Shown one piece after another: positions 5,893-13,498 of a DNA stretch of 16,772 nt. Origin of the DNA: Clostridiaceae bacterium (GTDB lineage Bacteria > Bacillota > Clostridia > Oscillospirales > Acutalibacteraceae); the NCBI GenBank assembly GCA_016295895.1, contig JAEDKI010000019.1, forward strand, positions 1 to 16,772. The letters are read 5' to 3'. Under the pieces are notes generated by a model. It was not told the origin of the DNA, did no database searches, and saw nothing but the letters and a program-made list of their open reading frames with translations. Every line of letters begins with the position of its first letter. Within the stretch, counting starts at the first letter, position 1. The position numbers and the translations under genes are program-made.

Positions 5893-7492
5893 GAAAAAAA
5901 GAGCAGTAACGGTAATACTGATGTTTTTGTTTGCGTTTTCCGCTGTCGGGGTTCGCACCGTAAAAATTGCCTCGGGAAGCGTTCAGGCGGCGGCGCATTC
6001 CTCGGCAAAGTCGATTGATATAACAACACTTCGGGGAACGATTTATGACTGCCGCATGAATCCACTGACTAACGGCAAAACCGAGCTTTACGCAGCCGCC
6101 AAACCGACGAATTCAGCGATTTATTCGCTCAAAGGCAGGCTTTCTCCGCAGGTTTTCGATTCGGTTATGCAGAGAATGTCAAAGGGAAACCCCGTTGCCG
6201 TCAATGTGGATTATTCCGATGAAAAATGCCGTGATATTCTTGAATTTGAAGTGCCCGAGAGGTATTCGGCAGATTCGCTCGCCTGCCATTTAATCGGATA
6301 TCTCGGCTCTGACGGCAGGGGAGTGAGCGGAATTGAAAAAGCGTTCGATTATGTTCTTTCCGAGAACAATTCAACTGTCAGGGTGAGGTTTTCCGCCAAT
6401 GCAAGGGGAAAAATCATGCTCGGCGATGAAACAGAGATTTCGGGCAATTCTGCGCCAAAAAACGGAGTTAAGCTGACGGTTGACAGAGATATTCAGCGGA
6501 TTGCCGAGAATGCGCTCGATGCCTCGGGAGCGGAACGGGCGGCGGTTGTGATTGAAGATATTGAAAGCGGAGCGATAAGAGCCTGCGTTTCAAGGCCTTT
6601 GTTCAGTCAGAGCAATGTTGCCGAAAGCCTTGATGACGAAAGGTCTCCACTCATAAACAGAGCATTTCTTGCTTTCAGCGTCGGTTCGGTGTTCAAGCCC
6701 GTTGTTGCCGCCGCCGCAATAGAAAAGGGGATAAGCCCCGACTTTGAATATAACTGCACGGGGAGTGTTGAATATAACGGAGTAACCTTTAACTGCCATA
6801 AGCGGGAGGGTCACGGTGTTCTGAACATGGAGGGAGCGGTTGCCAACTCCTGCAACACCTATTTTATTGCCCTTGCGCTGAAAACGGGAGCAGAAGAAAT
6901 AATCAGGACGGCTTCGGATTTCGGCTTCGGCAGAGAAACCGTATTTGCCGACGGAATAAAGGCTCAGGCGGGGAATCTCCCGAGCGCCGATGAGCTTGAT
7001 TCAAACGCCGCCGTTGCAAATGTTTCATTCGGTCAGGGCTCATTGCTTGCAACGCCCGTTCAGATTTGTTCGATGATGGCGGCGATAGCGAGAGGCGGGA
7101 TATATATAAAACCGTACCTTGTTCAAGGCACGGTTGACGAAAACGGGGAGACGACCGAGATAAGAAATTACGGCGAAAAAATCGGAATCATAACAGAAAA
7201 AACCGCAGAATATCTTAAAGGATTTCTTCAAAAGGTTGTTGAGCAGGGGAGCGGCAAAAGGGCGGCGAGCGGCATCGTTTCGTCCTGCGGCAAAACCGCA
7301 ACCGCTCAGACGGGTAAATTCAAAGGAGACGAGGAAATATATAACGCATGGTTTGCAGGCTGGTTCCCTGCGGAGAACCCGAAATATGCCGTTGCGATTC
7401 TGATAGAGGACGGCGGAGAGGGAGCTTTGAGCTGCGCCCCCGTTTTCAAAGAGATTTCCGAAAAAATCACCGAACTTGAGAGGGGCAGATAA
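5891..7492 (+). CDS. Class B penicillin-binding protein (transpeptidase)
   Basis: Peptidoglycan D,D-transpeptidase, membrane-anchored with an extracytoplasmic catalytic domain. 533 residues from TTG 5891, which has AGGGAG 8 bases upstream; GTG 5882 in the same frame is a poorer start because it overlaps that ribosome binding site. N-terminal TM about 5-23; dimerisation-domain motif LRGTIYD near 47-53; catalytic SVFK with S266 and K269; SCN (320-322); KTA (468-470) in place of KTG; conserved GQG...ATPVQ upstream of KTA. Short for FtsI or PBP2, lacking PASTA repeats, and not in a division (dcw) cluster, so an accessory, sporulation or elongasome-related role is possible. I see no promoter of its own; transcription may come from ychF through the leaky hairpin. 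Confidence 0.92.
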   Translation: MKKRAVTVILMFLFAFSAVGVRTVKIASGSVQAAAHSSAKSIDITTLRGTIYDCRMNPLTNGKTELYAAAKPTNSAIYSLKGRLSPQVFDSVMQRMSKGNPVAVNVDYSDEKCRDILEFEVPERYSADSLACHLIGYLGSDGRGVSGIEKAFDYVLSENNSTVRVRFSANARGKIMLGDETEISGNSAPKNGVKLTVDRDIQRIAENALDASGAERAAVVIEDIESGAIRACVSRPLFSQSNVAESLDDERSPLINRAFLAFSVGSVFKPVVAAAAIEKGISPDFEYNCTGSVEYNGVTFNCHKREGHGVLNMEGAVANSCNTYFIALALKTGAEEIIRTASDFGFGRETVFADGIKAQAGNLPSADELDSNAAVANVSFGQGSLLATPVQICSMMAAIARGGIYIKPYLVQGTVDENGETTEIRNYGEKIGIITEKTAEYLKGFLQKVVEQGSGKRAASGIVSSCGKTATAQTGKFKGDEEIYNAWFAGWFPAENPKYAVAILIEDGGEGALSCAPVFKEISEKITELERGR

Positions 7493-7493
7493 A

Positions 7494-7531
7494 AACCGCC
7501 GCAAGTCTCAAATTTGAGATTTGCGGCGGTT
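7494..7531 (-). terminator. Terminator of asnS, near-perfect 38-base palindrome
   Basis: AACCGCCGCAA...TTGCGGCGGTT enclosing TCTCAAATTTGAGA, with a single non-Watson-Crick position per arm. Read on the minus strand it is followed by TTTTTATC, 15 bases after the asnS stop. On the plus strand there is no T-run, but it directly follows the penicillin-binding protein stop and may slow convergent transcription. Confidence 0.85.
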
Positions 7532-7546
7532 GCCATATATATTGAA

Positions 7547-8941
7547 TTAAAAATCTGCCGAGCCGGTTGTTCTCGGGAACGGGAGCACATCTCTGATGTT
7601 TGAAATGCCTGTCAGATACATTACAAGTCTTTCAAAGCCGAGGCCGAAGCCGCTGTGCTTAACTCCGCCGTAACGGCGCAGGTCAAGATACCAGTCATAA
7701 TCCTTGGGATTAAGACCAAGCTCGTTAATTCGGGCTTCAAGCAGGTCAAGGCGTTCCTCTCTCTGACTGCCGCCGATGATTTCACCGATGCCCATAACAA
7801 GGCAGTCGCAGGCGGCAACGGTTTTGCCGTCATCGTTAAGGCGCATATAAAATGCCTTGATTTCCTTGGGATAATCGGTAACAAAAACGGGCTTTTTGAA
7901 TATTTTTTCCGTCAGAAAACGCTCGTGCTCTGTCTGAAGGTCACAGCCCCAACTGACCTTGTATTCAAACTCGTCGTTATGCTCCTCAAGAAGCTTGACC
8001 GCTTCCGTGTAGCTGACTCTGCCGAAATCGGAGTTTGCAACCGCCGTCAGCCTTTCGATGAGCTCCTTATCAACGAATTTGTTAAGGAATTCAAGCTCCT
8101 GCGGGCATTTTTCAAGAACATAATTAATAACAAATTTGATCATGGCTTCGGCAACATCCATGTCGTCCGAAAGCTCTGCAAATGCCATTTCAGGCTCAAT
8201 CATCCAGAATTCGGCGGCGTGGCGCTGAGTGTAGGATTTTTCGGCTCTGAAGGTCGGGCCGAAGGTGTAAACATTGCCGAACGCAAGAGCCATTGTTTCA
8301 GCCTGAAGCTGACCCGAAACGGTCAGATATGCGGGCTTCTGGAAGAAATCCTCGCTGAAATCGACCTTGCCTTCCTCCGTCCTGGGAACATCCTCAAGGT
8401 CAAGGGTCGTAACCTTGAACATTTCGCCTGCGCCCTCGCAGTCGCTGCATGAAATCAGCGGAGTGTGAGCGTAAACAAAGCCACGGTCAATGAAGAATTT
8501 ATGGATGGCATATGCCGCCTCCGAACGGATTCTGAAAACTGCATTGAAGGTGTTCGTTCTCGGTCTGAGGTGGGCGATTGTTCTCAGATATTCAAGAGAA
8601 TGTCTCTTTTTCTGAAGAGGATAGTCGGGAGTTGACTGCGCTTCAATCGAGATTTCGTCCGCATTTATCTCGAACGGCTGGCTTGCGTTGGGTGTAAGCA
8701 AAAGCTTGCCGTTAACCTTAACTGCCGAGCCGACATTGAGCTTTGCAATTTCCTTGTAATTATCAAGCTTTGCCGCTTCAAAGACGATCTGAACGCCCTT
8801 AAAACAGCTTCCGTCGTTAAGCTCGATAAAGCCGATTGCTTTTGAATCCCTGAGAGTCTTGACCCAGCCGTAAACCGTGACGCTGCTGTCGGCGAACTTC
8901 TCGGGAGAATCATAAAAACGTTTTATTTCTGTTCTGTCCAT
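7547..8941 (-). CDS. asnS: Asparaginyl-tRNA synthetase
   Basis: Charges tRNA-Asn with asparagine in the cytosol. 464 residues, normal length. N-terminal OB-fold anticodon-binding domain about 18-105 (VTVYGWVKTLRDSKAIGFIEL). Class II core: motif 1 around 128-165 with RPRTNTFNAVFRIRS, motif 2 FRAEKSYTQRHAAEFWMIEPE (231-251), motif 3 GFGLGFERLVMY (431-442). The AEFWMIEPE string and the overall layout distinguish AsnRS from AspRS. ATG 8941 is preceded by GGAGG 7 bases upstream. It has its own promoter and terminator; the leader of roughly 35 bases is too short for a T-box. Monocistronic, though read-through from comEA upstream is possible. Confidence 0.97.
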   Translation of the reverse strand: MDRTEIKRFYDSPEKFADSSVTVYGWVKTLRDSKAIGFIELNDGSCFKGVQIVFEAAKLDNYKEIAKLNVGSAVKVNGKLLLTPNASQPFEINADEISIEAQSTPDYPLQKKRHSLEYLRTIAHLRPRTNTFNAVFRIRSEAAYAIHKFFIDRGFVYAHTPLISCSDCEGAGEMFKVTTLDLEDVPRTEEGKVDFSEDFFQKPAYLTVSGQLQAETMALAFGNVYTFGPTFRAEKSYTQRHAAEFWMIEPEMAFAELSDDMDVAEAMIKFVINYVLEKCPQELEFLNKFVDKELIERLTAVANSDFGRVSYTEAVKLLEEHNDEFEYKVSWGCDLQTEHERFLTEKIFKKPVFVTDYPKEIKAFYMRLNDDGKTVAACDCLVMGIGEIIGGSQREERLDLLEARINELGLNPKDYDWYLDLRRYGGVKHSGFGLGFERLVMYLTGISNIRDVLPFPRTTGSADF

Positions 8942-8968
8942 ACATAAACCTCCTATGCTGATTCAAAC

Positions 8969-8986
8969 CTTTTATAATTATAAAAG
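8969..8986. repeat. Perfect 18-bp palindrome at the asnS transcription start
   Basis: CTTTTATAATTATAAAAG equals its own reverse complement. It lies just downstream of the asnS -10 box and spans the expected start site near 8978. It could be a repressor site, or a consequence of AT-rich promoter sequence. Confidence 0.55.
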
Positions 8987-9013
8987 TATAACAGCTTTTT
9001 TCACGAATGACAA
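8985..9013 (-). promoter_or_regulatory. Promoter of asnS
   Basis: Minus strand TTGTCA (9008-9013), 17 bases, TATACT (8985-8990). The -35 ends four bases after the stop codon of the upstream comEA-like gene. Confidence 0.85.
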
Positions 9014-9017
9014 GTGC

Positions 9018-9380
9018 TTAAAAAGATATTCTTCCTGAATTTTTTTCAAGAATCGTTATGCCGATGCCGTCAACCTCGGTCAGCTCTTCGGCAGATCTGA
9101 ATTTGCCGTTTTTAAGGCGGTATTCAATGATATCCTCAGCTTTCTTTTCGCCGATTCCCTCAAGCTCCATAAGCTCGGAGACATCCGCCGTGTTGATGTT
9201 TATTTTTTTATCGGATCTGACGGTTGGCGCTTCCGAAACGAAGAAAGCCGCAGAGGTTTCCGTTAACCGTGCTTCAAACGAATTATATTTCGGCGAATCA
9301 AATATGCCGTATAGAATTAACACCGCCGAAACCGCAAGCGCCGCAGCGGCAAGCAAAAGAGAGTCCTTTTTCTCTTTCAT
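9018..9380 (-). CDS. ComEA-like helix-hairpin-helix protein
   Basis: Membrane-anchored DNA-binding protein of the ComEA type; in competent bacteria ComEA binds incoming DNA at the outer face of the membrane. 120 residues: short Lys-rich N-terminus, one TM at about 8-26, linker, then tandem HhH motifs from residue 59 (ININTADVSELMELEGIGEKKAEDIIEYR and FRSAEELTEVDGIG). The tail GITILEKNSGRISF is close to the family norm. It is short because the linker region lacks the extra domain present in Bacillus ComEA. No comEC or other competence gene is adjacent. It starts 3 bases after the stop of the MIF-family gene without a clear ribosome binding site, so coupled translation is likely. Confidence 0.88.
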   Translation of the reverse strand: MKEKKDSLLLAAAALAVSAVLILYGIFDSPKYNSFEARLTETSAAFFVSEAPTVRSDKKININTADVSELMELEGIGEKKAEDIIEYRLKNGKFRSAEELTEVDGIGITILEKNSGRISF

Positions 9381-9383
9381 CGC

Positions 9384-9728
9384 TTAAAAATTACTGCCGT
9401 TCCAGCCCCAATGGTCAACTTCTTCATATTTGACATAGATGTTTGCCAAATCAATGCCGAGTTCCTCGTTGACAATTTCGCAAAGGGCGGCGGTCAGCCT
9501 GTCATATGCCGCATCCGAGGCAGAGCCGAAAATGCTGACCTGCAATAAAGCAAAGTCCTGCGAGCTGTCGCCTTTGAAATACATGGTTGTGTTATCCTCA
9601 AACGAAAGCATGAGCCATGATTCGCTCTTGCCCGGAATGAGCGCAATTGCCTGACCGAGCTTTGTCTTAAGGCTTTCTTTGTTCTGCTCAGTCAGCTCCT
9701 TGCTGACGGTTGTTCTGATATAAGGCAT
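9384..9728 (-). CDS. MIF-family tautomerase (macrophage migration inhibitory factor homologue)
   Basis: 114 residues, the typical MIF length. Family members are trimers that tautomerise phenylpyruvate or related keto-enol substrates using the N-terminal proline. Seen: MPYIRTTVS, so Pro2 would be exposed after Met removal; K34 in the position of the active-site Lys32 of animal MIF; YFKGDSSQDFALLQVSIFG aligning with the human GGSSEPCALCSLHSIG block but without its CXXC; and C-terminal WGWNGSNF matching the GWN-S-TF ending. No signal peptide. Strong AGGAGG ribosome binding site. It follows the lipoprotein gene by 19 bases and precedes comEA by 3, so it is probably in the same operon. Its physiological substrate is unknown. 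Confidence 0.88.
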   Translation of the reverse strand: MPYIRTTVSKELTEQNKESLKTKLGQAIALIPGKSESWLMLSFEDNTTMYFKGDSSQDFALLQVSIFGSASDAAYDRLTAALCEIVNEELGIDLANIYVKYEEVDHWGWNGSNF

Positions 9729-9747
9729 AAATAATCCTCCTGAAATA

Positions 9748-11988
9748 TTAGTTAACTCTTAGAAAGCTTCTTGCTTCAACAACAACGCCGAGAACGGGAT
9801 AATCGCTGTCGGTGTAGTTGACATAAATCATTGCGCCCGTGTCATATTCCGTGCAGAAAACGCCGTCATCAACCTCGTAGTGGTCGGTCATTCTTGCGTC
9901 ACGCAGGTCGTTGAGCGCTTCGTTTGCCTGAGAATAAAAATCAGCGGCTTCATTGATGGTGTTGTCATAATAATAAATATCGTTTGCGGTGTTGCCGCTC
10001 AGAGCTTCATAATTCCACTTGAAATGCGGGCATGCGCCGTATTCAATATATTTAAGCAGGGTTTCCTGAAGATTAACGCTTGTATTAATCGGTTCGCCTG
10101 CATAATCAACAATGCCGTGAAGCACAAGCTGAATGAACGGAATTGAGAAATATGCTCCGCTTTCGGATGCTGACGGCTTCATGGGAATGTTAATAACCGA
10201 ATCAATGCTTTTGAGCATGTAGAAGTTGCCTGTGTCCGCCATTGCGGAATGGTCGGTTGAGAGCGGCGCAATCGCCGAGCTTATCGAATCTGCGGCGGCA
10301 TCTCTGAGCAGACCGTTTGATGAAAAGTCCGAATAGAGAACCGAACCGACATCGTCAAGGCAATAGCCCGAGAAGCTGAGACTGCGTGTGTCGCCGAGAA
10401 CCGAAGCAACAACCTTTGAAAGCTTTGAAAGGCTCCTGAGACTTCTTGAAGCGACGCTCCCGTTCATGTGTTCAACCAAACCGTTTTCGGGAGTGTAGCT
10501 GCTGTCCTGCTTTCTGATGTTAACGGCGTTTCCGCCTGAAAAGCCCGTTGACGAGGAGAGCAGATTGATGTCAATATAGAGACTCATTTTCTGAGTTTTG
10601 ATGTAATCGTAAAGCTCGGTGAGCTTTGAAGTGCCTCCGAGACGGCTGAGAACCGACGATCTGTTGATATCCTTTGAATCGAGTCCGCCGCTGAAGATGC
10701 CCGAATACCGAACGCTGACATTGTTGATACCCTTGTTTTTCATTCTGACAAGCATATCCTTTGCCTGCTCAAAATCGGTCAGCGACGAGAGATAATTAAT
10801 CGGGCCGAGCGATTTTTTTGCACAGCCCGTCAGGGTCAGATAAAAGGGCAGATAGTCCTCCGCATCAACCGTTCTTGTTGAAAGCACGGAATTTCTGATA
10901 AGCTGTTCACGGCATGCCGAAGCAAGACCCGCATAGGTGGCGTTGTTGCCCGAAAGAAAACGGTAGCAGAGAGATATCTCGCTTACTGCGGGAGATTTTG
11001 AAATATAAAGCGTTTCATCCTCATAGAGAACGGGAGTTACCGTGAAGCTCGGGTAGACGGTGTTGTATTCGCTGACGGTTTTTGCCTTTTGAGCATTAAT
11101 TGAAGCGACTGCGTCGCCGCTCTGAATGAGCGAAACAAAGGCTGAGTCTCCGTGCTTTATGCCGAAAGCGGGGATAACCGCATTCCCCGACGCATCGGTG
11201 CATGCCGAGGGGTCGCTTCCGTAAACCGCAAAAGAGAGAGGCTCAAATGATTCGTCATAAATTGCCGTTTTGATGATTGCGCCCGAACCGTCGGGAACAA
11301 GAAGAAAATCGTCTTCACCTGAGTTGTTGTATGCTCCGAAGCCGTTCAGAATATCAATGCTTTCAATATAAGCGTCGGGATTGCCTGTCAGATTTGAGCT
11401 GCTGCACGAAACAAACATACTGCCGTCTGAAAGCGTAACGCCGAGCGAAACCCTGAATCCGATATCGGTTTTCTCAAAGCTCTGCTTTGCGGCGGTTTTT
11501 TCATCGGGAAAAATGTCAAAAACAAAAACCGAGCCGTTTTGAATCAGATTATATGAAGCTCTGCCGTAGGCGAGCGAATTATCCTGAGAATTGAGATAAT
11601 AAATATCCGTTCCGCCGATAATCTTCAGCGAAACCATCGAAGCGGCGCTGATAAGGGCTTCTCCCTGAGCAACTCCATCAAGCAGAGGGAGCGCAGTCCA
11701 GAGCTTGTTATGGGTGGTCTCCAAAATTCCGAAAGAAAAGGATTCGGGGTCAACATAAAGCTCTATCAGCCCCGAAGAAGCGGCTTTTTCGGAAAATGCG
11801 GTCTTGTTTTCTGCATAATGTACACCGGCATCCTCGGAAAGAGACGAAATGGAATTACGGCTTGAAACGGATTTGACGGTTTTAACTCCCGGATCCTCCT
11901 TTTTTGAGCATGAGCCGAAAATGCCCGTCATCAGAAATAAACACAGAATAACCGAGACCGATTTTATTATTTTACTGCTTTTTTTCAT
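9748..11988 (-). CDS. DUF5696-like lipoprotein, possible carbohydrate-active fold
   Basis: 746-residue extracytoplasmic protein with a lipoprotein signal: hydrophobic segment 11-24 and F24-G-S-C27, so lipidation at C27 is likely. A longer reading to 12219 lies inside the kinase gene; ATG 11988 is preferred because it gives this signal peptide, and it overlaps the kinase end by 17 bases, implying coupled translation. Seen in the body: VPDGSGAII (231-239) and IPAFGIKHGDSAFVSLIQSGDA (272-293), motifs I associate with DUF5696 proteins, followed by an alpha/beta region with KGINNVSVRYSGIF and LYIDINLL that could be a TIM-barrel like those of glycosidases. I infer a surface polysaccharide role only weakly; the family is uncharacterised as far as I know. 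Genetic linkage to the kinase suggests it may act as an accessory sensor or regulated output. Confidence 0.7.
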   Translation of the reverse strand: MKKSSKIIKSVSVILCLFLMTGIFGSCSKKEDPGVKTVKSVSSRNSISSLSEDAGVHYAENKTAFSEKAASSGLIELYVDPESFSFGILETTHNKLWTALPLLDGVAQGEALISAASMVSLKIIGGTDIYYLNSQDNSLAYGRASYNLIQNGSVFVFDIFPDEKTAAKQSFEKTDIGFRVSLGVTLSDGSMFVSCSSSNLTGNPDAYIESIDILNGFGAYNNSGEDDFLLVPDGSGAIIKTAIYDESFEPLSFAVYGSDPSACTDASGNAVIPAFGIKHGDSAFVSLIQSGDAVASINAQKAKTVSEYNTVYPSFTVTPVLYEDETLYISKSPAVSEISLCYRFLSGNNATYAGLASACREQLIRNSVLSTRTVDAEDYLPFYLTLTGCAKKSLGPINYLSSLTDFEQAKDMLVRMKNKGINNVSVRYSGIFSGGLDSKDINRSSVLSRLGGTSKLTELYDYIKTQKMSLYIDINLLSSSTGFSGGNAVNIRKQDSSYTPENGLVEHMNGSVASRSLRSLSKLSKVVASVLGDTRSLSFSGYCLDDVGSVLYSDFSSNGLLRDAAADSISSAIAPLSTDHSAMADTGNFYMLKSIDSVINIPMKPSASESGAYFSIPFIQLVLHGIVDYAGEPINTSVNLQETLLKYIEYGACPHFKWNYEALSGNTANDIYYYDNTINEAADFYSQANEALNDLRDARMTDHYEVDDGVFCTEYDTGAMIYVNYTDSDYPVLGVVVEARSFLRVN

Positions 11989-13492
11989 AGTAGTCTTTAT
12001 CCTTTGAAACTTCAAAAGTGAAAATAACGCCGCCGTCAACATTTTTAACGCCGTATTTACAGCGGTGATTTTCCATAATGCTCTTGACGATTGACAGACC
12101 GAGACCGAATCGGTTTTCGCTTCTGCCGTGAGCCTTGTCAGCCCGATAGAAGCTGTCCCAGATTTCGGGTAAATCACGGCTGTCGATATGTTCGCCCGTG
12201 TTGAACACGCTGATTTCAATGAATCCGTCGTGCTCTCTGCTGCTCAGCTCAATGCGTTTTTCGCCCGAACAGTGAGAAACGGCGTTCGTTACATAATTCT
12301 TTAATACAATTTCAATTTTATCATTCTCTGCGTAGCAGTTGAGCGGGCAGGGGATGCGGTTGACCGCCGTAATGCCGTTTTGCTCAAAAAGCAGAGAGAG
12401 GTGGTTCAGAAGCTGAGACGCTTTTTCGCCGATGTCAAAATATTCGGGAGCAAAGGGCTGAACACGGTTTTCAAGCTTTGAAAGCTCAAGCAGTTCAACC
12501 ACAAGAGAGTTCATTTTCTGACTCTCGTCTCTGATTATCTGGCAGTATTCACGAATGCTCTCGGGGTCATCGCTGATTCCCTCGCAAAGTCCTTCTGCAT
12601 AGCCCGAAATAATTGCAATCGGGGTTTTCAGCTCGTGCGAAACATTGCTGATAAAGGATTTTCTCGCATTGTCAAGCGCATGCCGTCTTTCAATATCCTT
12701 TTCAAGCTGTTCGTTTTTATCTTTTAAGTCCATCAAAGTGGAGTCGAGAGTTGTTGAAAGGGTGTTGATGCTGTTGCCAAGCTCGCCTATTTCGTCGCTG
12801 CCGTAGTTGCCGCATTTTCGGTCAAAATTCAGCGCCGCCATGTCCTTGGTTATGTCGTTCATTTCAACGAGCGGATTTGTAAATTTCGCAACAAGAATAT
12901 AGAAAATAACCGACATGGTTATAATCATCAGAATGCTTATTGCCGAATAAACCTTTCCCGCAACATCAACAATGTTTTCAACATCGGCAACCTCGGAATA
13001 AATATGAACCGTTTCGCCCGTGTCAAGAGATGCGGAATAGACAAAATATTCGGCGCTTGTGGCGGATTTTCTGAGTATTTCAAAATTCTCAAAATTTACC
13101 CTGTAGGGGTAATTTTTGACGGTCTGAAGCGTTGAATACTCTGACTGAGTTGAAGAGGATGACGCAAAGTGGTCGCTTCCGTTAACCGATGAACCCTGCT
13201 TTGAAATGTAAACGGGCAGACCGTTGGCGTCGGTAATTTCAAAAACAACATTGTTGTTTGCCGCAATCGAATATAGGTCAAAATAATATGTGGCGGAGCC
13301 GGGCATACATTTATTGACATCCTGCGAAATCTGAACAAAATTGCGGTAGGTCTGATATGAGAAAGAGCGGAACAGCAGAGGCGAGGAAAAAATCATCGTC
13401 ATCACAAAAAGCAATACCAGAACTGCCAAAATAACCGCAAAAAGCTTTATTCTGATTCTGCTGAGCCTGAATTTTGAGAAAAAGCCTTTCAA
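11972..13492 (-). CDS. Sensor histidine kinase
   Basis: Membrane histidine kinase partner of the adjacent response regulator. 506 residues from TTG 13492; GAGGTG, overlapping the regulator stop codon, lies 9 bases upstream. TM1 about 15-38, extracytoplasmic sensor 39-179 with a Ser-rich stretch near 101-120, TM2 180-203, HAMP about 204-256, HisKA with H286 in SHELKTP, N box KNYVTNAVSH (N399, N403), and ATP-lid G2 box RFGLGLSIVK (461-470). The G1 region reads NTGEHID instead of DNGxGI, which is common in this Firmicutes subgroup. The sensor domain matches nothing I recognise. The last 17 bases overlap the lipoprotein gene. Confidence 0.95.
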   Translation of the reverse strand: MKGFFSKFRLSRIRIKLFAVILAVLVLLFVMTMIFSSPLLFRSFSYQTYRNFVQISQDVNKCMPGSATYYFDLYSIAANNNVVFEITDANGLPVYISKQGSSVNGSDHFASSSSTQSEYSTLQTVKNYPYRVNFENFEILRKSATSAEYFVYSASLDTGETVHIYSEVADVENIVDVAGKVYSAISILMIITMSVIFYILVAKFTNPLVEMNDITKDMAALNFDRKCGNYGSDEIGELGNSINTLSTTLDSTLMDLKDKNEQLEKDIERRHALDNARKSFISNVSHELKTPIAIISGYAEGLCEGISDDPESIREYCQIIRDESQKMNSLVVELLELSKLENRVQPFAPEYFDIGEKASQLLNHLSLLFEQNGITAVNRIPCPLNCYAENDKIEIVLKNYVTNAVSHCSGEKRIELSSREHDGFIEISVFNTGEHIDSRDLPEIWDSFYRADKAHGRSENRFGLGLSIVKSIMENHRCKYGVKNVDGGVIFTFEVSKDKDYYEKKQ

Positions 13493-13498
13493 GATTAT

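Noticed and set aside
7494..7531. Palindrome as an operator or attachment site
   Set aside because: It sits between convergent stops and has a T-run on the asnS side, so an intrinsic terminator explains it.
7655..8452. 265-codon plus-strand frame inside asnS
   Set aside because: Antisense shadow of a certain asnS gene; no start signal and no family features.
8942..9017. T-box riboswitch in front of asnS
   Set aside because: The leader is only about 35 bases, with no specifier stem or antiterminator; the promoter sits right before it.
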